Positions 31,090-41,818 of a stretch of DNA of 64,000 bases are shown piece after piece (positions within the stretch are counted from its first letter, which is position 1; the number at the start of each line of letters is the position of its first letter). Position numbers and translations under genes: made by a program. Under the pieces are notes generated by a model that saw only the letters and a program-made list of their open reading frames with translations, was not told the DNA's origin and ran no database searches. The stretch comes from Datisca glomerata (taxonomy: Eukaryota; Streptophyta; Magnoliopsida; Cucurbitales; Datiscaceae): assembly GCA_003255025.1 (NCBI GenBank), contig QANY01003877.1, positions 1-64,000 of the forward strand, read 5' to 3'.

Positions 31090-32140
31090 TTTTAGTGAGA
31101 GAAGCTCTCCCCTCTCTCTAGAATTCTGGTTCTAGTTTTTACCTCTCCCTCCCTTAGGGGAGGCCACGACCTCTAACAATGGTTAATGATGAGTAAATTA
31201 AGCATGCTGAAGATGTTGGTGAGCAAGTTTCATGTGGTGTTAAGAAAGATTCAGCTAGTGGTTAAGCTAAGCTTGGAGTGTCTTTCAATGGCCATGCTGT
31301 TTTGAATGATATGGTTACTAAGGGAGCTATGGAAGCTAATGCCCATGTTATTGGTTTTAATGCTCTTAAGAAAGGTTCTAATACTAAGAAATTTGGACCA
31401 GAGAGTGGTTTCATTGAGCCTGGGAAGTTAGAAGCTCAGTCCAAGGAAGCTTCAGGTTTATTAGTTGCAAAGGAGATTATTTCTGATCATTCAAAGCTTA
31501 GAGATAATTTTATTTCTTCCGATCACAATCGGAGCAAATTACATGAGCTGAATCTTTCAGACCAACTTTGTTCAAGTCTTAAGAGAAGTAGCATAAGAGG
31601 ATGAGCTAGAGGTGGTGCTCGGAGATCAACCAGCATGCCTAGAGCTCCAAAGGTTAAAGATGATACTCATTACCTCTCTGTCAAAGGTAATGACGAGTGT
31701 CCTTCGATAGAAGACAAATCAAGCTTGTCTCAAATCGTTTTGCTTGGAGAAGATGAAAAAGCAGCTGCCAAGCATATCAAAAGGGAGAGGTGACAGCTCT
31801 TTTTGGCAAGTGGGTGTGATGTGGTCAGCTTGGAGAAGAGTGAGGCTCCAGCTCCCAAGCTTCAACTTGGTCAACAATCTACTACTATCCTTTCTAATAA
31901 AGGGAAGGACACTCAAAAAGATAATTCTTTATTAGATAAGGCTCATCTCTCCCATCATGACATGGACAGCTCCTTAGGTCAACAGGTGGCAGCTTCTTTG
32001 TCTAAGGGGAAAGAGAAAAGGTATATGGTGCTTTGATAGAAGGGAAGAGAAAGAAGATATTTCTTTTTCCCATGACAATGATGTGAACGTAGGTGGAGTT
32101 CCAAAGCTGGTGGCAGATTCTCTCTCTCTCTCCTAAACCA
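31090..32140 (+). pseudogene. LINE 5' UTR and ORF1 N-terminal part
   Basis: A 5' UTR (31090-31180) precedes the ORF1 ATG at 31181, but the sixth codon is a stop (ATGGTTAATGATGAGTAA). The frame is readable again at 31278-31604 and 31803-32036 (VSLEKSEAPAPKLQ, SLGQQVAASLSKGKEK). It ends at ~32140 before the DUF4283-like domain. It is a close relative of the copy at 2245-3093. Confidence 0.8.
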
Positions 32141-32151
32141 GATTCTAATAG

Positions 32152-32252
32152 GAAATCTTGAGTTTTTGGAAACTTTAGGGTTTAGAAAATCTTGAGGTTT
32201 TGGAAACTTTAGGGTTTAGAAAATCTTGAGGTTTTGGAAACTTTTGGGTTTA
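32152..32252. repeat. Three tandem units of 33-34 bp
   Basis: Units start at 32152, 32185 and 32219; each contains AAATCTTGAGGTTTTGGAAA and ends CTTTAGGGTTTA or close to it. It follows the truncated LINE ORF1 directly. Confidence 0.85.
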
Positions 32253-33462
32253 AGAAATATTAGGGTTTTGCCCAATCTAGTCCCTAAAAAAATTATTTTT
32301 ATTTAATTCATTAATTTTTCAACACTAATTAATTGGAATTTATTTTACAAATTATTTTTAAAAATAAATCAATTGATTAATTTAGTTGGTAATTTATTTA
32401 TCAAAGTAAAAATTATTGGAAAATTAAATTTTAAATTGAATTTTGAATTTTGAAAATGGGACTGGACTTCTGTAAATAGTTACAAATTGGTGGGACTTTC
32501 TGAAGGAGAAGGAGAAGATTATAGACTTCATGCAGATTAATATTTTAATTATTGTAATTTATTTATTATTTTTTTATGGGTTGTAATTGGAAATTAGTCA
32601 TAGAGAGGTTAATTTTGAATGGATGATTTATTATTAATCTTGTATCATCGTATAACATATCATATAGAAATATGGATATGCCAATATCAAAGTGTCATAT
32701 AGCATGTACATGCATCATTGTAGTTTAAATTTATAACAAGTTAAAATTTAAATACAATGTGATTTTTATAAATATTATAAATTTTAAATAATGATATTAA
32801 TTTTATAAAAGTTCATAACTTTCAAAACTTGTTTTTTCAAATTTATAAAAAGTTATATTTTTTAAAAAAAGCAAAGAAAAATCCATTTTTCCAAAAACTA
32901 AGTGAGAGGGTCGTTTTACGTTGAAATATTCTCAAGGCCCCAACGCAAACTTGATCGTGGCACGGTGAATGGTTTAGAGTCGCCCTATCAGTCCTCTCTT
33001 TAGCGGAGAAACTTGGGAATCGTGTCGGTTTGAATCATCAAGTTGTTTGAGAAGCTAAAACTTGTAAAGGAAGTGGTGAGGCAGGACCATTCCTAGACGG
33101 ACTATTAGTTCATAGCAACCTTTAAAGCCGATGCATTGGTTAATCACTTAGACCAAAATACATTGGAATCTTTCATAGGAGCTAGTCAATGGGGCCAATG
33201 TGACCAAAACCATTGGTGATTGGTTAAGTAAGATGTAGTGACATCGTGAGAAGCGTTAACCAAAGGAGAAAGTCTCAATACGATAGAAGGTAGCTTGGGC
33301 GTTGTACTTAGATGAGACAAGCTATCGTAGTTGATCCTAATTTTATGGAAGAAATATTTTTTATTGCAGTTATTAAATATTTAAGTATTTGCATCATGAA
33401 TCATACTTTCTTAAATGATTGGGTATTTATTTACACCGCTTTATTTATTATTTTCAGTAATC
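32253..33462. other. Unassigned AT-rich stretch before copia gag
   Basis: This is about 1.2 kb without a convincing frame: very AT-rich up to ~32890, then more mixed (ACTTGATCGTGGCACGGTGA, TAGTTCATAGCAACC). It ends TTTATTATTTTCAG before the gag ATG at 33463. It may be the leader of the copia element, since gag follows directly and TTTTCAG resembles a splice acceptor. No TGGTATCAGAGC site is seen. Confidence 0.4.
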
Positions 33463-34190
33463 ATGTCATTATTCTCACCCTCAACGATCTTAAACGCAAA
33501 CAAACTTACTGGTAAAAATTACGTGGATTGGAAATGTAATTTTGATATCGTGTTGATGGTAGAAAAGTATAAGTTCATGCTCACCACCCCTGTCTCCTTA
33601 AGTCTATTGCTGAATCGACTCAAGAGGAAAATGATGCTCAGGCTCCTTGGCTACGTTCTGATGAGATCGTCAAGTGTTACATCTTGGCATCAGTTTAACA
33701 TGTTGCAAAAATAGCATCAGAACATGGAAACCGCCTCTAATACGATGTTGAACATCATCAAAATGTTTAGGGATTAGGTCAGCCAAACAGGCTACAGTGT
33801 GAAACTGCATGAACTGTTAGATGAAACTCGCAACTCCTGTCAGAGAATATATGATGCTGATAATTAGTTATCTGAATGAGATGGAGATCATAGGAGCTAA
33901 AGTAGATGGTGAGAATCAAATTGATATGATCCTTGAGACCCTACCAGTCACATTAAAGAACTTCAAACTTAATTATTCTATAAATAAGTTGAAGTACTCT
34001 CTTCTGGAACTTATGAAGGAGTTAAAAGCAGTTGAGTCCCTGTTTCTGAAGGGAAAATGGAAAAATGGAGAGATAAACTTTACTGAAAGTAAGTCTTCCA
34101 CCTCTTGCGCCAAAAAGAAACACTAGAGATGTCCGAAGAAAGATACGAAACAGAACTCGAAAGCAGAAGGGTTATGGGGGCGAGTTTAGA
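33463..34190 (+). pseudogene. Ty1/copia gag fragment
   Basis: ATG at 33463 opens MSLFSPSTILNANKLTGKNY, then VDWKCNFDIVLMVEKYKFML, characteristic of the copia gag N-terminus. After frameshifts near 33600-33820 it continues VREYMMLIISYLNEMEIIGA, GENQIDMILETLPVTLKNF and LMKELKAVESLFLK. The last part before 34190 (KKKHRCPKKDTKQN-like across frames) is the basic end. It then joins LTR sequence directly, so protease, integrase, RT and RNase H are deleted. Confidence 0.8.
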
Positions 34191-34813
34191 GGGGTAAAAT
34201 GATAATTTGACATCCCGCTCTTGCTACTGATTTTTGTAAAGTGTAACATAATCAAATATTATGTAGACCGTGAAATAAAAGTGTTTATTTGCATCAACAG
34301 AAAATACAGCGCGCATGAATCAAGAGTTGATTCAGCATCATACCTATAGTGGAGTCGTACGATGACATGATTAAATAGGTCAGGAATTTATGGAGATAAA
34401 TTCACTAAGTATTTTAATCCTATAAATTTATTAGTGAGGGTCCATTAGGTCTCAGGTAGCTTGTAAGGACATGAATGAAAAACAACATATGTTAGACCAA
34501 AAATGTGTTTTAGATCATGGTACACTTCCCGGGCCCATATGTGATGTGTATCATCACTAAAGTAGTGAAGAACAAAATTAATGTTCAAGTTAATTAATTG
34601 GTTATTTATTAATCATTGAATAATTAGTAAATAAAAAGAATAAATTAATTAATTGGTAGGGATCAATTTAATTTATCAATTTAGATTGATTAATATGAAC
34701 ACAGTATTGGCTCTAGGGAAGATGTAAAAATCGCAAAGGTGTAGGGAGGAGATTTTCGGCAATTTACAAAATAAAGATATATGTGTAAATTTGGTAATCA
34801 TTATATAAGGGAT

Positions 34814-34947
34814 GGTCATGTGTGAACCTTTAGGGCAAGGGTTCAAATCCCACCATCAGCACTCTTTTCTAATAACAAGGAAAAAATTCGTCTGCTTTAC
34901 TTAAGCACTAGGATAGGATCGCGATTAGATCGTAAATGGAATCAGAG
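34814..34947. repeat. Inverted copy of hAT-interior sequence beside the element
   Basis: 34814-34849 is the exact reverse complement of 35104-35139, inside the hAT-like element, and 34889-34905 of 35088-35104. About 40 bp between these two parts on the left side are absent on the right. The first LTR copy has an unrelated ~45 bp at this place, so the segment was added to the 34 kb copy. Confidence 0.75.
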
Positions 34948-34964
34948 TGTGTGATTACAGAGAG

Positions 34965-36038
34965 CAAGGTTGTTAGAATCGTGATTCGGATTGTACGATC
35001 CTATAAGAGGTCAGCGATCCGAATCATGTGGATAATCATTTTTTAGTAGGATCAATCCAAGATCGCGATCTGGCACCGATCCTGGTACTTAAGTAAAGCA
35101 GACGATTTGAACCCTTGCCCTAAAGGTTCACACATGACCATTTAACTACTCAACTAGCATGCTTATGTATAAATAATGAACATCTTTAATATTTAATTAA
35201 ACAACTGACTATTTTTATGACATTTTAATTTTTTATGATTTACACCTCTTAAAGTTATCAAAATCAGAACGAATTTCACCACCACTGTTTTATTATATTT
35301 AGACATTAATTTTACTATTGCTACAAATTTATTAAATTTTAGCTTATAAAACAAACACTCTCAAACCTAATATATTATAAATTTATAATTATGATCATAA
35401 CATATTTAATCAATAATTATTTTTACATATTTATTTATTTTTTGTCTTTTACATTAGTGATCATTTAACCATTGAACCAACTATGCTTATGTATGTAAAA
35501 ACAAATGAACAAATTTTATATTTAATTAAACATTTGACCATTTCTATGACATTTCAAATTATTTATTTTATAACTTATACTATCAAAATTAGAACGAATT
35601 TCGTCATCACTATTTTATTATAATTAGATATTAATTTTAATATTGTTTTTCAAATTTTTTAAATTTTAACTTATAAATCAAACAGTCTCAAACTTAATGT
35701 ATTATAATGATAATCTTAACATATTTAATCAATAATTATCTTTACATAAATATTTATTTATCTCTTATAGTTTGAAATCTCTTATCTAGAGGATCACATA
35801 TCTGTTTCCATGAGAACTCTACTTAATATTATGTTATTTTAGATAACTTGAGGTTAATTTCATTTAATAGGTAGATGATTTAGTGTTATATAATGAATTC
35901 CTTCAATATATTGAAGTATTATTAGCATATATCTATTTTTTACTAATAAATTATTAAGAATTGATAAGGTCTTATGATTCTCGATCCTCTACCCTTCCAC
36001 CGATCCTAGGTAGTAGGATCGTGATCTTGACAACCTTG
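34965..36038. mobile_element. Non-autonomous hAT-like DNA transposon (1,074 bp)
   Basis: The ends are CAAGGTTGT and ACAACCTTG (perfect 9-bp inverted termini, extended imperfectly by AGAATCGTGAT against ATCACGATC). An 8-bp duplication ACAGAGAG flanks it at 34957-34964 and 36039-36046. The other LTR copy has ACAGAGAG once (17910-17917), the empty site. The 8-bp duplication and terminal CAAGG fit hAT. The interior is AT-rich with no transposase frame, so it would need a source in trans. Confidence 0.9.
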
Positions 36039-36340
36039 ACAGAGAGAAAGAAAAAAGTTTTATTCCCCCTATAAGTTGCCGCTAATATCTATAGAGGAAG
36101 AAGAAAAATTTGTTTTTCTCTTTCTCTGCTGTTTTAAGAGCCCACACTCAGTTCCTAACAACATCTTTGAGAGATATACTTCTAAATCCTAGGAGTGATT
36201 GTTGTGGTGTGAAGATTGTTTGAAGTCATGCGAAGAACGAAGAATGCGAGACGACTAATTGGATTCCACCAAATCAGAAATTCTCCGATACAAGAAAGGT
36301 ATAAAATTATTTCTACCTATTCTAAATACGTTTATCTAAA

Positions 36341-36521
36341 TAAGCATGCCCAAGTTGGATCTTTTGGGTATGTTATGTACTTGAACTGGCTTTTGACACT
36401 CAATACATGTTTGTGATGAGAATTTAGAGTGTTGTGGTCATTTAACGTGTTTCTAATGCCATACGATGTCAACAATAACTAATGTGACGTGTTTAGGCCA
36501 ATACTAGATGAACTTGACTAA
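36341..36521 (+). repeat. Single 169-bp satellite monomer
   Basis: One monomer plus a few bases (TTGGATCTTTTGGG, ACTTGAACTGGCTTTTGACA, GGCCAATACTAGATGAACTT) lies between the truncated copia LTR and antisense LINE, in the orientation of the 52.8-63.9 kb array. Confidence 0.85.
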
Positions 36522-36524
36522 ACC

Positions 36525-36877
36525 ACAGAGACAGCATCATTGGCTGCATACACCACAGAGACAAAAAAATCTATCCTTTCCTGAAGAATGGTTAGCTTAC
36601 AAAACATAGCTTGATCAAAAACATCATTAAGAAGAACATTCAAAATCTTGGGATCCCAAGCTAAAACAATTCTACCTTTGCTAGTAGGAGAATGGTTAGC
36701 AAAGGTGGCCCAATTGGGAAAAACAGATCTAGAAAGTCTAGCAAAATTATTACATTTGATCTTAGTCTCAACTAAAGCACAAAAAGATCATTTAAAGTCT
36801 TTACAAAGTTTCCTAACTTCAGCTTGCTTTAGAAGTCCATTAAGCCCTCTTATATTCCAAGACACTAAATTAATCAT
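36525..36877 (-). pseudogene. LINE ORF2 endonuclease N-terminus
   Basis: The minus strand reads MINLVSWNIRGLNGLLKQ, with the Trp of WNIRG kept, then LVETKIK and further endonuclease sequence up to ~36525. It is cut there by a satellite monomer, before GDFNA. The ATG overlaps the ORF1 stop as ATGA, as at 24126. Confidence 0.85.
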
Positions 36878-38330
36878 AAAAGGGGGGAGAGAGAGTCACC
36901 ATTCTCAGAGGGAGCCTGAGTAACTTGAGAAGCAGCTAAGAATGAGCCTTCAGCCTTTTGCTTCTTTTTCAACCTCTTCAAAGCTGATTTAGAGAGCTTG
37001 GGAGAAGGACCAAGTTGGATAGTGACATTGACAATTGGGGAAGCTTTTGGGGGAGCCGAACTCAATGTAGAGTCAGAAGAGGCTTGGGGCTCATTTTTAT
37101 TCTCACAAGCCTCAATGAGACCCTTACCCTTCCTTTTTCTAACCACCTGAGTCCATTCATTGTCTTGGTCTTCCACATGGATGGTATTAAGAGGAAAGGG
37201 AGGAGAGATTTCACCCTCTGGCTCCTCATAAACCATAAGCTCCCTATTATCTTGGGGAGAAGAATCTTTGCTAGCGGTTTCTTCCTCACTAGCTAGATTA
37301 TTCTTAGGGGCCACTTTGGCATCACAATCATGACCAAAGAGGCAACATTTAGCACATCTCTTTGGTAGACACTCATACTCCACCTCCACCACCACTGGAT
37401 CCCATCCATCAAGGTCAAGGTCAATGGTGAAAAAATTAATTAAATCAGAGGAGGCGGAAATTTTCACACAAACTCTATCATAATCATGTGTATAACCAGA
37501 GGCAGTGGCATTGTCAGAGTGAGAAGGGATACCCACAGCACTAGCAATGTGACTTAGAGCTTCTTCAGTCCATAATTCAATTGGAACATTCCACAATTTG
37601 ACATTTGGCTGCCACTCTTGAAGCGCAGTAGGCCTACCTAAGAGGTGCGAAGGTCCATCTTCTAAGACTGAGTTTCTATCCTCCACAGAGCCAAATTTGA
37701 AATAGAAAAGGCCTCTGGAAGCCGAGACCTCCTGAATTCCTCTTTTAGCCCAAAGTTGCAAAGCAATTTTCTCAACTAAGTGTAATGGAGCTGCCCTTCC
37801 TACAAAGTAGCCAACAAGGCAGCCTTCCCACATAGAAAAATTCTCTTTAGTAATATAATCAGGAAGCTTAACTGTGACATTACCATTTTCCGTAAAGGAA
37901 GAGCTCACATAACCTAAGCTTAGCTTCTTTTTCAGGTTACCTTTAACCTTTTCAGCCCATGAACCAGTCAGTTTCTCATGAGCAACACTCTTATTAGCTA
38001 AAAGGTCTTCATAAACTCTATTCTCATGCAGCTTTTTAGAAGAAGAAGTTGGGGAAGAAGGAGAAGAGCTCACCTTCTGTTTTCCATTAGAATCTGGTTT
38101 AGGAGTGAGAGAGCTTTCTCCAAGCTCAAACCCACGACCATGGCAGCCCTTGACCTTTTTGGTAGAAGTCAAATCCACCTTGCCACTCACAATCAATGCT
38201 GAGGTTGAGCTATGGGAGGAGAGAGAATCTGCCACCAGCTTTGGAACTCCACCTACGTTCACATCATTTTCATGGGAAAGAGAAATATCTTCTTTCTCTT
38301 TCCCTTCTATCAAAGCACCATCTACGACAT
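36874..38330 (-). CDS. LINE ORF1, open frame with DUF4283-like and zinc-knuckle regions
   Basis: This is the best-preserved ORF1 (open from 38358). LINE sequence starts at VDGALIEGKEKEDISLSH; the upstream MSAIWLFIRN comes from unrelated flanking DNA. The DUF4283-like region (NFSMWEGCLVGYFVGRAAPL, LFYFKFGSVEDRNSVLEDGP) lies at about residues 165-260. The knuckle CAKCCLFGHDC is near residue 345. A Ser/Pro-rich stretch and a basic tail KSALKRLKKKQKAEG precede the stop. An in-frame deletion removes ~14 residues after EWQPNVK relative to the 24.5-25.6 kb copy. The N-terminal ~270 residues of the family are missing, so it is 5'-incomplete. Confidence 0.85.
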
Positions 38331-38360
38331 TCCTAATAAAGAGCCAAATGGCGGACATTT

Positions 38361-38449
38361 TAGAGAGAGAACCTCTCCCTTCTCTCTAGAAACCAGGTGA
38401 GGCTTTTCTGTTGCTCCTCCTCTGGGAGGAGCTGAGCTTAGTTTCTAAA
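38361..38449 (+). promoter_or_regulatory. LINE 5' UTR, subfamily B
   Basis: AGAGAGAACCTCTCCCTTCT followed by CTCTAGAAACCAGGTGAGG and CTCTGGGAGGAGCTGAGC leads to ATG at 38450. It resembles but differs from the leaders at 2245 and 31090. The same leader starts at 63900, defining a second LINE subfamily. It lies head to head with the minus-strand LINE at 36525-38330. Confidence 0.75.
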
Positions 38450-39139
38450 ATGGTGAATGATGCTTATTATGAAACCAAGACTCAGCAAGGTTCAAAGATC
38501 AGTAAGAAAATTTTGGGTAAGATGAGCTTTCATTCTCATGAAGATGTTCTAAATTTTAAAGGAGATGGGAGTTCGATGCTGGAAAACCCAGAAGTCAGAG
38601 TTGCTTCTAGCTCGTCCTTGGAGGAATCTCCAAGTTTGGACAAGATTTTAGCTATGGAGAACAAAGAAGTTGGTGAGAAGAAGGTGTGTGTTCGTGCACT
38701 AAATGTGGCAGCAGCACTTGATGTTCGTATTAATGGAGATGACGAGGAGCATGCTACTTGTTTTGGCATCTTTAGCTACAACCTTAACTCACCAAATAAG
38801 GGAGGAAAGGTCCAAATGGCCATTAATGGCAATGATGAGGCTGCTTCTAGCTGTAATGAGGAGCAAATCAAAGGTTTGGATGAGCTCTCAATGTCTTGTG
38901 CGCACATTTCTTTGGTCCCTTCTTCTCTGATACACAATGACTTGTTATTACTGGATTCTAGTGCTTTAAGGGTTCCTTCATCATTTGGTGGAGCCCCATG
39001 TTTTGTAAATGAAGCCTTTATAGGTGCTTCTAAGGACAAAGAGCATGTTCAGAAGCAAACAAGCTTTCCCTTGTCTGAAAAACTCAGGCAAATCGCCAAG
39101 GGTTCTCTGGCCAAAGGAGGAGCACGAAGGAGAAGATGA
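38450..39139 (+). CDS. LINE ORF1, subfamily B, N-terminal region
   Basis: The protein starts MVNDAYYETKTQQGSKISKK, the same first residues (MVND) as subfamily A, and runs 229 codons to a stop after a run of Arg (GGARRRR). The start is chosen because it follows the subfamily leader directly. The sequence is acidic/Ser-rich with no recognised domain. By comparison with subfamily A it is only the N-terminal part. Related but frame-broken sequence follows to ~39600. The function is unknown apart from being the LINE's first ORF. Confidence 0.75.
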   Translation: MVNDAYYETKTQQGSKISKKILGKMSFHSHEDVLNFKGDGSSMLENPEVRVASSSSLEESPSLDKILAMENKEVGEKKVCVRALNVAAALDVRINGDDEEHATCFGIFSYNLNSPNKGGKVQMAINGNDEAASSCNEEQIKGLDELSMSCAHISLVPSSLIHNDLLLLDSSALRVPSSFGGAPCFVNEAFIGASKDKEHVQKQTSFPLSEKLRQIAKGSLAKGGARRRR

Positions 39140-39660
39140 ACAAGGGTGAAATCTTTTGTCCATTGGTTAATGAGGCTGTACTTGAGAGCCAATCAACTCC
39201 TGCCACCTAACCAATTCTAGCTAACCCTAGTTGTGCATGTAGTACCTTTGGAGAAATGCATTCTGATCAAAAAATGAAAGGACAAAAGCAAAAGGAGAAA
39301 GGACACATATTCTTGCATACCTTGGGCAACAACAAAGCTAAAACTTTGCTTGCAAGGGCAGACAGCCTGCCCCAAAACCCGGAGCAAGGACAATTAGTCT
39401 TAATCGTGGCTGTACCTGAAGATAAAGGTGATTTTACATTTCCTTTGCCCAATACATCCTTGGAGCACGTTTTAGGTACCCTTGTACTACCACCTAAGCA
39501 TGGATATGACTCTCCACGTCAGCTTCATCAAGGACAGATAACCTGCCCTAAAACCCGGAGCAAGGACAGCCTCTCTTAATTACAGTTGTACCTGAACATA
39601 AAGGGGATTTGACTTTGCCTTTGCTCAAGACATCCTTGGAGCGTGTTTCAGGTACCTTTG
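39140..39660 (+). pseudogene. LINE subfamily B ORF1 continuation with a ~176-bp tandem duplication
   Basis: After the stop at 39139, frames at 39256-39579 continue (EMHSDQKMKGQKQKEKGHIF). The segment 39361-39490 (CCAAAACCCGGAGCAAGGAC, ACATCCTTGGAGC) is repeated about 176 bp downstream with changes. A diverged relative of ORF1 is the likeliest reading; no domain is recognisable. Confidence 0.55.
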
Positions 39661-39841
39661 TACTAATGGAAATGACTTAAATTATACATGAGTACTTGAA
39701 TCGAAAATACTTGAACATTGAATCGTGTAGATCTAAGTAGTTTGTGAGTAGTGTAGACATATGTGCTAAGGTGAATGCTACTGGGATGATATAGCAATTG
39801 AACATAGTTATTTAAGAAAGAGTAATTTGTACGCGATTTGA
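39661..39841. other. Short unassigned spacer
   Basis: About 180 bp of AT-rich sequence between the LINE remnant and the plastid-derived insert. I see no gene or repeat in it. Confidence 0.5.
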
Positions 39842-41818
39842 CCATAATAAGCTACTAATACATTTTTTCCCAAAGCTAGTTCGCCACCAACTGTAGCAGC
39901 ACCGTCCGCTAAAATTTGTCCTTTTTTAATGCATTTACCCTGCGGAACTTGGGATGTTTGATGCATACAAGTATTTTTGTTAGAACGTTGATACATAACT
40001 AATGGAATGCTTCGAGTATACCCATTCCCCGATCAAATGATCTTGTCAGTATCGGTATAAATGATCTTTCCCCCGTGTTCGGCTGTAGCGGGAACCCCTG
40101 AATCTAGAGCCACTTGGCGTTCCAACCCAGTTCCAACAATGCACTTTTCGGACCGAGAAAGCGGTACTGCTTGACGTTGCATATTCGAACTCATTAAAGC
40201 ACGATTCGCATCATTATGCTCGATAAAAGGAATGAGGGAAGCTCCAATAGAAAAATATTGGAAGGGAAAAATACTTCGAAGATGAACCTGTTCCCATTCA
40301 ATAGTCAAGAATTCTTGACGGTATCGAGTTGGAACAACCTGTTCCTCCTGAATACCTCGATTCAGTGCCAAAGAATTTCATGTCGCTACCATATAGTATT
40401 CATCTCTACTTGGTGATAAATAAAGCATTCACGCTTTTTTTTATCTCTCAGAAATTTCATAAAACGGGCTTTCTAGAGATCCCCAACGACCAATCCTTGC
40501 ATGAATTGCTAATGATCCAATAAGTCCAGCATTAATTCCTTCAAACGTGTCAATTGGGCAAATGCGTCCATAATGACTAGAATGGATATCTCGTATACGA
40601 AAACTAGCGGTTCGCCCTGCAATCCTCCAGGGCCCAAATAACTCGATTTTCTCCCATGAACTATTTGTGTCAATGGATTAGTTCGATCTAAAACTTGAGA
40701 TAATGGGTGTAATCCAAAAAAGGATTCATAAGTGGTTGTTAATGGAGTTGAAGTTACCAAATTCTGAGGAGTCGGGATCAATTTATGCCTAATTGCTCCA
40801 CATATAGTTCCTCTAACCATATTTTCTAAACGAACCAGAGCCATCCGAATTGATCTTGTAATAGATCCGCTACAGAACGAATACGTTTATTTTTCAAATG
40901 ATTCATATCGTCAAGTGTACCCATTCCAAATTTCAGTCCAATCAAATGATCCGCAGCTGCCAATATATCTCGCGGTAACAAAAATGTATTATTCTGAGGG
41001 ATATCAAGATTCAGTCTCCGGTTCATATTTCGTCGACCAATCCTTCCTAATTCACATCTTTGGTGGAAGAATTTCTTTTGTAATTCCTTACATAAGGATT
41101 CAGAAAATACTGGATCTCCGCCTACACAAGAAAATTGTTGATAAAACTCCAAAATGGCATTTTCTTTTGATCCAATTTTTTTTTCCTTATCATTCAGGAA
41201 AGAAAAAAAAATTTCAGGGTAGCAAACATTCTCTAGAATTTCTCTTAGATTCGAACTCATAGCTGATGATAGAAGTAGAATAGATATTTTCTGTTTCCTA
41301 CTCACACGAGCCCATATCCTTGCTTTTCGATCAATCTCTAATTCTAATCCTCCCCCCCAATCTGATATTATGGTGCCGGTATAGACTGAAATTCCGTTAT
41401 GGTCCAATTCTGACCGGTAATAGATACTGGGGCTTTGCAATATTTGATTGATAACAATTCTGTATATTCCATTTACTATAGAAGTTCCCAGGGAATTCAT
41501 TAGAGGAATGTTTCCAATAAAAATTGTTTGTTCTTGCATATCCCTACTGGTTTTCCAAATTAATCCCGTGGATACGAATAATTCAGAAGAATATGTGAGT
41601 GATTCATATACAACATCTCTTTCTTTTATCAATGGTTTCACCAATTGATATGTTTCCACAAATAATTGAAATTCAATTTCTTGATCTGTATCTTCAATTT
41701 TTGGAAACTTATAAAATTCTTCTGTTAAGCCCCGATCAATGAACCTACAAAACCCTTCAAATTGTATCTGATTCAACCCAGGTATTGTAGACATTCCCTC
41801 ATTTCTACCCCCAAGCAT
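39842..41818 (-). pseudogene. rpoB: Plastid RNA polymerase beta subunit, N-terminal ~660 codons
   Basis: The product in plastids is the beta subunit of the bacterial-type (PEP) RNA polymerase. The minus frame begins [20 protein letters not shown] and is open for 330 codons ([52 protein letters not shown]). It then shifts frame at ~40835 ([20 protein letters not shown]), again at ~40620 after YLGPGGL, and near 40400. The last part, [20 protein letters not shown] to [13 protein letters not shown], ends at ~39842. About 40% of the gene (C-terminal) is missing. In a nuclear context without plastid promoters it is not expected to be expressed. Confidence 0.95.

Larger units (their letters stand above)
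34195..36340 (+). mobile_element. Ty1/copia-like LTR remnant (second copy)
   Basis: It matches 17225-18215 of the LTR at 16475-18346 (CCGTGAAATAAAAGTGTTTA, GGAGTCGTACGATG, GACGACTAATTGGATTCCAC). It lacks the first ~750 bp and the last ~130 bp, and is interrupted by a hAT-like element (34965-36038) and a 135-bp replacement (34814-34947). It is truncated at 36340 by a satellite monomer. Confidence 0.8.

Noticed and set aside
32150..32260. CTTTAGGGTTTAG resembling plant telomere repeats
   Set aside because: The motif occurs once per 34-bp unit, not as consecutive TTTAGGG units. It is a local tandem repeat.
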